Shown here piece by piece: positions 1-6,911 of a DNA stretch of 14,287 nt (the first letter of the stretch is position 1; every line of letters begins with the position of its first letter). Under the pieces are notes generated by a model. The model did no database searches, was not told where the DNA came from, and was given only the letters and a program-made list of their open reading frames with translations. This DNA comes from Pseudomonadota bacterium (GTDB lineage Bacteria; Pseudomonadota; Gammaproteobacteria; Burkholderiales; Rhodocyclaceae): NCBI GenBank assembly GCA_030917225.1, contig JAUPVD010000468.1, positions 1 through 14,287 on the forward strand. Reading direction: 5' to 3'. A program made the translations under genes and the position numbers.

Positions 1-261
1 GAGCAGCAGGAGTCCGCCAATCAGCACCTTTTCCGGGCCGTAGCGGTCGGCCACTGCGCCGGCCACTGGCTGGATGGCGCCCCACATGAACTGGCCGACG
101 GCCATGGCCAGGCTGATCGAGGCAATGCCGAGACCGGTGCTGGTATTGAGCGGCGAGACGAACAGCCCGAGCGACTGGCGGGCGCCCATGGTGACCATGA
201 GAATGCCGGCGGCAGAAAGGGTGACCACCCACAGGGCGGGCTGATTCAGGGTACGGAACAT
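1..261 (-). CDS. MFS transporter, N-terminal part (runs off the window)
   Basis: The first 87 codons of a hydrophobic protein read leftward from an ATG at 261 and remain open to base 1, so the C-terminal part lies outside the window. Residues about 8-30 form a first membrane helix. A second helix (about 45-65) is followed by the loop motif AGAVADRYGPEKV (about 67-79), which matches the G-x-x-x-D-R-x-G loop between TM2 and TM3 of the major facilitator superfamily. The MFS assignment is firm; the substrate cannot be told from this fragment. The gene lies 70 bases downstream of hslR on the same strand and could be the last gene of that transcript. A weak AGG sits 8 bases before the ATG and is partly inside one arm of an inverted repeat described separately. 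Confidence 0.85.
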   Translation of the reverse strand, partial: MFRTLNQPALWVVTLSAAGILMVTMGARQSLGLFVSPLNTSTGLGIASISLAMAVGQFMWGAIQPVAGAVADRYGPEKVLIGGLLLL

Positions 262-270
262 GCGATGAAC

Positions 271-335
271 CTAACGGGAAATGGCAGATGCCGATTGTAG
301 GCTGACCGGCAAGTCTGTGGCGAGGTTCCCGTTAG
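271..335. repeat. Perfect 10-bp inverted repeat flanking the hslR-MFS gap
   Basis: The arms are CTAACGGGAA at 271-280 and TTCCCGTTAG at 326-335, exact reverse complements separated by 45 bases. One arm contains the hslR stop codon (332-334). The other ends 9 bases before the MFS start codon and includes part of its weak Shine-Dalgarno-like AGG. Inside the loop a smaller TGCCG/CGGCA pair (289-293 and 307-311) could form a second stem. There is no T-tract after either arm, so it does not look like a standard intrinsic terminator. Whether the arms pair in RNA is not known. Confidence 0.5.
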
Positions 336-721
336 CCGGAAAATCGGTGGATTTGCCGTCGGTCGCGCTTGGTTGGACGCCCCTTGAGATCGGCGCCGGG
401 CGGTGGCGCGAAAGCGTTCGCTTCTGCTGCCTGCGCGCGCTGGAGGCGGCTTTCCTCGGTCTCGGCATAAAGCTGCTGTGCTTCCGGTGCCGGCCTGCGG
501 TATTCATTGAGGGAAACAACATGCACGGCCCACTGCGCATGGCCGATTGAAAGCACCAGCAGGTCTCCCGCCTTGATTTCCTTCGCCGGCTTGGCGGTAT
601 GGCCGTTCAGTTTCACCTTGCCACCGGCGACAGCCTCTGCCGCCAGGGAGCGCGTCTTGTAGAAGCGCGCTGCCCAGAGCCATTTGTCGAGGCGCTGGCG
701 CTCTGGCGGGATGGTGCTCAT
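332..721 (-). CDS. hslR: Hsp15 family S4-domain RNA-binding protein
   Basis: A 129-residue basic protein. Residues 9-55 form an S4 RNA-binding domain starting RLDKWLWAARFYKTRS, with VKLNG at 36-40, the typical Hsp15 signature. The C-terminal tail KGRPTKRDRRQIHRF (113-127) is strongly basic and also typical of the family. In E. coli, Hsp15 binds the 50S subunit carrying a nascent chain after abortive translation, such as on heat shock, and helps recycle it in the cytoplasm; the role here is inferred from family membership. Its ATG (719-721) overlaps the regA stop (718-720) as ATGA, so it is probably translated from the regBA message. Length is normal for the family (about 130 residues). The link to a redox regulator operon is positional only. 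Confidence 0.93.
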   Translation of the reverse strand: MSTIPPERQRLDKWLWAARFYKTRSLAAEAVAGGKVKLNGHTAKPAKEIKAGDLLVLSIGHAQWAVHVVSLNEYRRPAPEAQQLYAETEESRLQRAQAAEANAFAPPPGADLKGRPTKRDRRQIHRFSG

Positions 722-1278
722 TCCTTGGCCGGCTTCTTGTTCAACTTTCGTTGCAGCGTGCGGCGGTGCATCTTCAGTGCCCGTGCCGTGGCCGAAACGT
801 TGCCATCATGCTCGGCGAGTACGCGCTGGATGTGCTCCCACTCCAGGCGGTCAACCGACAACGGGGAATCGGAGACATAGAGCGAGGAATCACCTTCGAC
901 CTTGTTCAAGGCCGCCACAACTTCATCTGCATCCACCGGCTTGGCCAGATAGTGCGTGGCGCCCAGCTTGATCGCTTCGATCGCGGTGGCGATGCTGGCA
1001 TAGCCGGTGAGCATGACAATGCGCGTGTTGGGGTCGAGCTCGATGAGCTTCTCGATCAGAACCAACCCGGAGTCGCCCGGCATCTTCAGATCGACGACGG
1101 CGAATTCCGGCGGTTGCAACTGTGCGGCAGTGAGCGCAGCAGCGACATCGGCGGCAGCGGTTACGGCATAGCCACGCCTGTCCATGGCGCGTGCCAGGAC
1201 GCGGCGAAAAGCGTCGTCGTCGTCGACGAGCAGCAAGCTGGGTTTGTCCTGGTCGGGTGTGGTATTTGCAATATTCAT
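718..1278 (-). CDS. regA: Redox response regulator of the RegA/PrrA/RoxR family
   Basis: A 186-residue two-domain regulator. The receiver domain (about 13-125) has the acidic pocket DDDD at 19-22, phosphoacceptor D63 in VVDLKMPG, T91 in MLTGYAS and K113 in LAKPVD. The C-terminal Fis-type helix-turn-helix (about 146-180) contains GNVSATARALKMHRRTLQRKL, nearly diagnostic of the RegA/ActR/PrrA/RoxR group, which controls respiration and redox genes in response to its cognate kinase. The poly-proline linker seen in alphaproteobacterial RegA is absent; the linker is short, as I recall for Pseudomonas RoxR. The ATG at 1278 is chosen because it overlaps the regB stop as ATGA; an upstream start at 1326 would add 16 non-conserved residues inside regB. 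It ends in an ATGA overlap with hslR. The symbol is a family name, and roxR would be equally defensible. Confidence 0.93.
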   Translation of the reverse strand: MNIANTTPDQDKPSLLLVDDDDAFRRVLARAMDRRGYAVTAAADVAAALTAAQLQPPEFAVVDLKMPGDSGLVLIEKLIELDPNTRIVMLTGYASIATAIEAIKLGATHYLAKPVDADEVVAALNKVEGDSSLYVSDSPLSVDRLEWEHIQRVLAEHDGNVSATARALKMHRRTLQRKLNKKPAKE

Positions 1279-2615
1279 GTCGGGTCGCCGCAGAGTCGGG
1301 AGAGGGGCAAGGTCACATGGGTGCATGTGCCGCCGTCGTTTCGAGGAGTCAGTTCGACGCGGCCGCCGAAGCGCTCCAGCGTTGCGTTGGTGAGAAAGAA
1401 GCCGATACCCAGGCCGCCGCTGGCGGTATCGAGCCCCCCCTTGGTGCTGAAGAAGGGTTCGCCGATGCGCGCGGCGGTGTTTTCGTCGATTCCCGGACCA
1501 CGGTCGAGGATGTCGATACTCAGCACCGACTGATCCCAGGCCGCGTTGAACGCCAAACCTTCAGGGGAAGCGTCGGCAGCGTTGTCGAGCAGGTTCAGCA
1601 GCGCCTGCTCCAGCGTGCGGTCGGTGGCGATGTCGGGCGCCGGCCGTGGGCCATCGAGCCTAGCGGCGATGGTCACGCGTGGGCGGATAAGTTGCCATTC
1701 TTCGAGCAGGCGTTCCAGGTAGGCATCGAGCGCCAACCGGTTCGAGGCTTCATCGCGCGACTGCCCGGCCGAAGCCAACGTCTGCGACAGGATTTTCTTG
1801 CACTCGTCGACCTGCGTACGCAAGAGGCGCAGGTCCTCACCAAGCTCAGGGCTTTCGCCGCCATGGGTGAGCTCGGCTTCGCGCAGCACGACGGCCATGG
1901 TCGCCAGCGGTGTGCCCAGCTTGTGAGCGGCGCCCGCTGCCAGTGTGCCGAGGGCCAGGATCTGCTCATGCCGCAGCGCCGCTTCGCGCGCAGTTGCCAG
2001 TTCTTTTTCGCGGGCTTTCAGGGCTGCTGCCATGCGGGTCAGGAACAACGCGACCACGCCTGCACTGACGACGAAATTGAGCCACATGCCCAGCACGTGC
2101 AATGCGAAGCCGCTGACATGGCCGGCATGTTCCGGTGCTACGCCCGAAGCTCGCGCGACCAGCGCGTCAAGCTCGGCCATTTCGCCCTGCGGTGCGGGCA
2201 AGGGGAGGTTCCAGAACATCAGGAAGGTGTAGGTCAACGTCGTCGCGCCGGCCATGAACCAGGCGTGCTTTGCTGGCAGCACAGTGGCGGCGATGGTGAT
2301 TGGCACGAGGAACAGCGAGACGAACGGATTGGCCGAGCCACCGGCAAAATAGAGCAGCGCGCCGAGGGCAAGGACGTCGACGAGCAACTGCGCGAGAACT
2401 TCGTCGTCGCTGACCGGGCGCGACTGCTGCAGGCGCCACTGGGTCATCAGGTTGAACAGCGCGAGCAGCACTGTTATTGCGATCATCGATCCGACGGCGA
2501 GCGGAATCTTCAGCCAGCCGACCGCCAGCAGCAGGACCAGACCCTGCGCCAGCAGCGAAATGCGGCGCAGCGCGACCAGGCGGGGGAGTGGTCCATAGGC
2601 GGGGGTGGCGATCAT
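1275..2615 (-). CDS. regB: Redox sensor histidine kinase of the RegB/PrrB/RoxS family
   Basis: An inner-membrane sensor kinase (446 residues from the ATG at 2615; 449 from a TTG at 2624, used for the numbers below). The N-terminal half has about six hydrophobic helices, with the ubiquinone-binding-type motif GGSANPF at 95-101, characteristic of RegB. A short coiled region (about 198-220) leads to the H-box AAHKLGTPLATM, with H234 as phosphoacceptor. C275 in DEC-KKIL matches the redox-active cysteine of RegB near the dimer interface. The ATP domain has an N-box NLLDNAADAS (344-353), a G1 box DRGPGI (374-379) and a G2 box GGLGIG (403-408). The oddity is K235 directly after the histidine, where glutamate is usual. 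The stop overlaps regA by ATGA, making regA the obvious partner. Neither candidate start has a good Shine-Dalgarno sequence, so the start is uncertain by three codons. Confidence 0.93.
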   Translation of the reverse strand: MIATPAYGPLPRLVALRRISLLAQGLVLLLAVGWLKIPLAVGSMIAITVLLALFNLMTQWRLQQSRPVSDDEVLAQLLVDVLALGALLYFAGGSANPFVSLFLVPITIAATVLPAKHAWFMAGATTLTYTFLMFWNLPLPAPQGEMAELDALVARASGVAPEHAGHVSGFALHVLGMWLNFVVSAGVVALFLTRMAAALKAREKELATAREAALRHEQILALGTLAAGAAHKLGTPLATMAVVLREAELTHGGESPELGEDLRLLRTQVDECKKILSQTLASAGQSRDEASNRLALDAYLERLLEEWQLIRPRVTIAARLDGPRPAPDIATDRTLEQALLNLLDNAADASPEGLAFNAAWDQSVLSIDILDRGPGIDENTAARIGEPFFSTKGGLDTASGGLGIGFFLTNATLERFGGRVELTPRNDGGTCTHVTLPLSRLCGDPT

Positions 2616-2655
2616 AAGCGGCAATTTTACGCTTGCCGACCTGCGCTGCGGCGTA

Positions 2656-2674
2656 GTGCGGCATTTCGCCGCAC
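2656..2674. repeat. Short perfect hairpin between RND pump and regB
   Basis: GTGCGGC (2656-2662) and GCCGCAC (2668-2674) form a 7-bp GC-rich stem with a 5-base loop, in the gap of about 75 bases between the pump stop (2692) and the regB start. There is no run of T after it on the minus strand, so a strong intrinsic terminator is not supported. It might partly attenuate read-through or protect the 3' end of the upstream message; this is inference. Confidence 0.4.
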
Positions 2675-2691
2675 CTGATCCTGCAGTTCGC

Positions 2692-5600
2692 TTAAGCGCT
2701 GTGACGGGAGAGGCGGCGGGTCAGCCAGTTTTCGACCAGCGAATAGACCGCCGGGACGACGACCAGCGTCAGCAGTGTCGAGGAGATCATGCCGCCGATG
2801 ACGGCGATGGCCAGCGGCTGGTTGGTTTCGGAGCCGGCGCCCAGCCCCAGTGCCGCCGGGAAAAGCGCGAGGATGACGGTGGCTGAGGTCATCAGTACCG
2901 GGCGCATGCGGATCGGGCAGGCGTTCTGAAGTGCGGCGTCGATGGCCATGCCGTTCTCACGCCGCTGGTTGGTCAGGTCGACGAGCAGGATCGAGTTCTT
3001 GGCGACAAGTCCGATCAGCAGTACCAGGCCAATCATCGAGTAAATGTTCAGTGTCTGTCCGAACAGCCATAGCGCGGCGACGCCGCCAACAATGGCCAGT
3101 GGCTGGGCCAGCATGACGATGAAGGGCTGTAGAAAGGAGTCGAACTGACTGGCCAGTACCATGTACAGCAGCACCATCGCCAGTCCGAAGGCGAAGGCCA
3201 TGTATTTCACCGTCTTGCCGAATTCTTCGGCCTGGCCGATCAGCTTGATCCGATAGCCGGTGGGCAGCAGTTCAGCGGCAATTTCCTTGACGCGGGTGAC
3301 TGCTTCGCCGAGGGGCATGGTCGGGGTGGCGAAGAAGGTCGCGGCGTACTGCAGGTCGAAGCGACCGATCACCGCCGGCCCCAATGTCTCGCTGAACGAA
3401 GCGACCGAATCGAGGCGCACCAGTTTACCGTCCTTCGCACGCAGCCAGATCTTGGCCAGGTCGCTGGGTTGCGTGAATTGACCTTCCTTGGCCTTGACGC
3501 GGATGTCGTAGCGTTCGCCGTCGCCGGGTTCGTCGTTGAACTTGGCAATGTCGATGCCGCCGGTGAGCATGTTGACGGCGGCAGCGACGTCCTGGGTGGT
3601 CAGGTTCGACGAGGCGATACGCAGGCGATCAGGCTTGAAGACGAGTTGCGGCAGATCGAGCTGGAGGTCGGTGTCGACACGACCGAGGCCGGGTTCAGTA
3701 GACAGCTTGGCCTGCAATTCGCGTGTCAGCCGGCCGATTTCCGGCAGTTTCTCGCCGACCAGCACAAACTGCAGCGGTTCGCCGCGCTGGCCCTGCACCA
3801 TCGGGTAGGGGGCGGCGAAGGCGCGGGCACCGGGAATCTGCGCCAGTTCCTTTCGCAGGATGGGCAGCAGTTCCTGTTGGCTGAGTTTGCGTTCGTTGCG
3901 TGGCAGCATGCGGGCGACGACGGTGCCCTGGTTGACCTGGCCGGCAGAACCGAGGCCGATCAGTGCGAATTCGGTGAATACTTCCGGGTGGCTGCGTAGC
4001 ACTTCCTCGACCATGTGCAGGCGTGTGTTGGTGTAATCGATCGACGAGCCGAGCGGTGTGCGCAGGTAAACGAGGAAGCGGCCTTCGTCCTGTTCCGGCG
4101 CAAAAGCCTTGCCGATATTGACGAAGAAGATGCCGCTCGAGGCAACCGTGACAAGCGTCAGAAAAACCACTTTCCAGCGGTGCCCCAGCGCCCAGTCGAG
4201 CATCTTCCTGTAGAACGCTTCGAGCGCGACGAAGAAGGCTTCGATGCGCCGGTAGATCGGGCCGTGTTCATGACCTTTCTCGGTTACACGCAGGAAGCGC
4301 GAGCAGAGCATGGGGGTGAGCGTCAGCGAGACGAACAGGGATACCAGCACGCCGAAGGTGACGACGACGGCAAATGAACGGAAGAACTGACCGATGATGC
4401 CGCTGATGAAGATGACCGGGGCGAAGATGGCGACCAGCGATAGGGTGGCGGCAAAAACCGCGAAGACAACCTCATTGGCGCCGTTGACTGCCGCCGAAAC
4501 CGGGTCGGCATCAAGCTCTTCGCGGTGCCGGAAGATGTTTTCCAGCACGACGATGGCGTCGTCCACCACGACACCGATCAGCAGCAATAGCGCCAGCAGG
4601 GTCAGGGAATTGAGCGTGTAGCCGAAGAAGTAGATGACGGCGATGGCGCCCATCAGCGAGACCGGGATAGCCAGCGAGATGATCAGCGTCGAACGCACCG
4701 AACGCAGGAAAATCCAGACGACCAATGCCGCCAGCAGTGTTCCTTCGAGCAGATGCTCCTTCAATGAATTGACGATCTCGAGGATGAACACGGCGTCGTT
4801 GGAGACAATGCTCAGTTTCAGCCCCGGCGGCAACTGCGGCCGCAGTTCGTTGTCCAGCTTGGCCTTGATCTTGTCGACGATGGCGACCGTGTTGGTGTTG
4901 GCCACCTTGACGATGCCCAGTCCGATGGTCATCTCGCCGTTGAAACGGGCGAGCTGACGGAAATCGGTGAGGCCGTCCTCAACCTCGGCGATGTCCTGCA
5001 GGCGGATCGGGGCGTTGCCACCTTTGACATCTTTCCACGCGACGACCATCTGTTTCAGATCGTCGATGGTGTGGAATTCGAGGTCGAGCTTGACCAGATT
5101 CTCGGTGGCGGCGCCAACGATGAAACCGCCGGCCAGTTGCACGTGCTCCTTGGCGAAGGCCTCGCTGATGTCCTGTGCCGTGACGTTCATGGCCACCATG
5201 CGGTCCGGCAAAAGATTGACGCGGATGGTGCGGTCGCGGCGCCCGCCGAGACGGACCTCGCCGACGCCATCGATGGTTTCCAGCCGCTTCTTCAGCGTAT
5301 TGATCGCGTCCTGGTTGAGTTGCTGCTGCGTGCGGTCGCCTTGCAGCGCCAGCCACATGATCGGCTGGGCGTTGGTCTCGACCTTGGCAACGATCGGCGG
5401 GTCAACCTCCCTGGGCAGGCGGCGCAACACTTGATTGACCTTGGCCTGGACCTCATTGAAGGCAACGTCGATCCGCTTTTCGAGGTTGAAGGTGATGTTG
5501 ATCACCGACACCCCCGGTGACGAGGTGGACTGGATGTGCTCGATGCCCGGCGTCGAGTTGACCGAGCTTTCGAGGATGTTGGTGATCGAGGCGTCGACGA

Positions 5601-5772
5601 TGTCCGGGTTGGCTCCCTTCAGCGTGGTGCTGACTGAAACGACCGGAAATTCGATGTACGGGTAGCGGTCCATGCCGATACGCTCGTAGCCGATGTAACC
5701 GAAGAGCACCAGCACCAGACTGAGCATCCAGGCCAGCACATGGCGCTTGATCGACAGTTCGGGCAGGGTCAT
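2692..5772 (-). CDS. RND efflux pump, inner-membrane permease (AcrB/HAE1 type)
   Basis: At 1026 residues this is full length for a hydrophobe/amphiphile efflux RND pump, the proton-driven trimer of a tripartite exporter. TM1 lies at about 12-30, and a first large periplasmic loop runs to about 335. The TM2-TM6 block (about 338-495) carries the proton-relay pair D404-D405 in GVVVDDAIVVLENIFRH. A second large periplasmic loop spans about 560-850. TM8-TM12 (about 855-1015) includes K925 in GLVAKNSILLVD, matching the TM10 lysine of AcrB. All three relay residues are present, so the pump should be active. The ATG (5770-5772) overlaps the adaptor stop as ATGA. No outer-membrane TolC-type channel is encoded in the window, so a channel from elsewhere must be used. 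The substrate is not predictable: drugs, solvents or metabolites are all possible. Confidence 0.95.
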   Translation of the reverse strand: MTLPELSIKRHVLAWMLSLVLVLFGYIGYERIGMDRYPYIEFPVVSVSTTLKGANPDIVDASITNILESSVNSTPGIEHIQSTSSPGVSVINITFNLEKRIDVAFNEVQAKVNQVLRRLPREVDPPIVAKVETNAQPIMWLALQGDRTQQQLNQDAINTLKKRLETIDGVGEVRLGGRRDRTIRVNLLPDRMVAMNVTAQDISEAFAKEHVQLAGGFIVGAATENLVKLDLEFHTIDDLKQMVVAWKDVKGGNAPIRLQDIAEVEDGLTDFRQLARFNGEMTIGLGIVKVANTNTVAIVDKIKAKLDNELRPQLPPGLKLSIVSNDAVFILEIVNSLKEHLLEGTLLAALVVWIFLRSVRSTLIISLAIPVSLMGAIAVIYFFGYTLNSLTLLALLLLIGVVVDDAIVVLENIFRHREELDADPVSAAVNGANEVVFAVFAATLSLVAIFAPVIFISGIIGQFFRSFAVVVTFGVLVSLFVSLTLTPMLCSRFLRVTEKGHEHGPIYRRIEAFFVALEAFYRKMLDWALGHRWKVVFLTLVTVASSGIFFVNIGKAFAPEQDEGRFLVYLRTPLGSSIDYTNTRLHMVEEVLRSHPEVFTEFALIGLGSAGQVNQGTVVARMLPRNERKLSQQELLPILRKELAQIPGARAFAAPYPMVQGQRGEPLQFVLVGEKLPEIGRLTRELQAKLSTEPGLGRVDTDLQLDLPQLVFKPDRLRIASSNLTTQDVAAAVNMLTGGIDIAKFNDEPGDGERYDIRVKAKEGQFTQPSDLAKIWLRAKDGKLVRLDSVASFSETLGPAVIGRFDLQYAATFFATPTMPLGEAVTRVKEIAAELLPTGYRIKLIGQAEEFGKTVKYMAFAFGLAMVLLYMVLASQFDSFLQPFIVMLAQPLAIVGGVAALWLFGQTLNIYSMIGLVLLIGLVAKNSILLVDLTNQRRENGMAIDAALQNACPIRMRPVLMTSATVILALFPAALGLGAGSETNQPLAIAVIGGMISSTLLTLVVVPAVYSLVENWLTRRLSRHSA

Positions 5773-6911
5773 TTGGCGGCTTCAGCCGGCGGCGTCTGGG
5801 GCTTTTCTGCTGGGCTGCTGCCTGCTGCGGCAACCGGTTTGGCGCGTTCCTGGATGTTGACAGCGGCACCATTGGTGAGGAAGCCGGCACCGTCGAGGGC
5901 GACAGTTTCGCCGGCCTGGATGCCCTTGATGATCTCGATCATGCCGGCCTGCTTGGTGCCGGTTTCAACCACGCGCTGCTGTGCCTTGCCGTCGTTGATC
6001 GCATAAACGACCTTGCCGGCCGGGCGCAGCACCACGGACTGTTCGGGGACCAGAATGGCTTGGTTCTTCTGGCCGATAACCACGGCAGCGTCGACCGAAC
6101 CTCCGCCCCGCAGCTCCGGAGTGCTTTCGACACGGGCGATGACGTCGATTGTGCGGCTGGTCTCGGTCAGGGTCGGGCGGATGTCCTCAACCTCGCCGTT
6201 GATGAGCTTGCCGGGCAGCAACGGGCTGATCAACTTGACCGGCTGGCCGCGCTGCAGGCGTTGTGCTGCACTTTCCGGAAAGGGCAGGTGGGCGCGCAGG
6301 ACAGCGTTGGAGACGAGCCTGAACAGCGGGTCACCGAGCTTGACGTAGTCGCCGGCCGACGCGATCTGTTCTTCGACAATTCCGTCCAGAGGGGCAATCA
6401 CGCGGGTCTTCTTCAGGTTGTTTCCGGAAATGCCCGCCTTGCCCCGAGCCGCGTCAAGCTGGCCGCGTAGCGCGTCTCGCTGGGCGGTGGCGTCGTCGAG
6501 CGCATTTTTTGAAATGAAGCTCTTCTGCACCAACTCGCGCTGACGGACCAGCAGGCGTTCCTGTTGTGCCAGCAAGGCTTCGGTTCGGGCGATTTCGCCC
6601 TGGTCTGTGCGGAGTTGCTGGGAGGCGTCGGCGGGGTCGAGTTCGGCCAGCAACTGCCCTTTCTTGACGACCTCGCCAGCGCGCACCGCTATCCGGGTGA
6701 TGCGGCCGGCGACCTCGGCCGCGATCTTTGGATCGTTGATGGCTTCCAGCGTACCCAGCGTTCGCTCGACAACTTCGAGCGGCATGGCCTTGGCCTGGGT
6801 GACGGTGATCTGTGCCGGCGGTGGGCCGGCTGGTTTCTTTTCCTCCGCTTTCTGGCTGCACGCCGTGATCAGCCCAGCGCAGGCGAGGGCGGCGAGAAAG
6901 CGAAGCGTCAT
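5769..6911 (-). CDS. RND efflux periplasmic adaptor (membrane fusion) lipoprotein
   Basis: A 380-residue adaptor linking the RND pump to an outer-membrane channel. The first 18 residues form a lipoprotein signal with lipobox LITAC, C18 being the lipidated cysteine. The order is typical: a beta-barrel/lipoyl half from about 35, a lipoyl segment with GEVVKKGQLLAELDP (79-93), an alpha-helical hairpin (about 95-158) and the second lipoyl half VIAPLDGIVEE (171-181). Beta-barrel and membrane-proximal domains follow to about 353. The tail (354-380) is rich in Ala, Pro and Lys and probably disordered. The gene overlaps both neighbours by ATGA: its start lies in the lysA stop and its stop in the permease start. 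This links expression of the pump to lysine biosynthesis, which is unusual. Family assignment is sure; subfamily and substrate are not. Confidence 0.94.
   Translation of the reverse strand: MTLRFLAALACAGLITACSQKAEEKKPAGPPPAQITVTQAKAMPLEVVERTLGTLEAINDPKIAAEVAGRITRIAVRAGEVVKKGQLLAELDPADASQQLRTDQGEIARTEALLAQQERLLVRQRELVQKSFISKNALDDATAQRDALRGQLDAARGKAGISGNNLKKTRVIAPLDGIVEEQIASAGDYVKLGDPLFRLVSNAVLRAHLPFPESAAQRLQRGQPVKLISPLLPGKLINGEVEDIRPTLTETSRTIDVIARVESTPELRGGGSVDAAVVIGQKNQAILVPEQSVVLRPAGKVVYAINDGKAQQRVVETGTKQAGMIEIIKGIQAGETVALDGAGFLTNGAAVNIQERAKPVAAAGSSPAEKPQTPPAEAAK

Noticed and set aside
281..550. 89-codon frames on both strands over the hslR 3' end and the following gap
   Set aside because: Both overlap the well-supported hslR frame and have no family signature.
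751..1533. 260-codon plus-strand open frame opposite regA and the end of regB
   Set aside because: It is antisense to conserved receiver and ATPase motifs; a shadow frame with no domain.
1191..2678. 495-codon plus-strand open frame opposite regB and the gap
   Set aside because: It is antisense to a clear histidine kinase, is rich in Arg, Gln and Gly without any recognisable domain, and is what high-GC codon bias produces on the opposite strand.
3469..3999. 176-codon plus-strand open frame inside the RND permease
   Set aside because: It is antisense to the conserved second periplasmic loop of the pump; its composition mirrors the sense codons.
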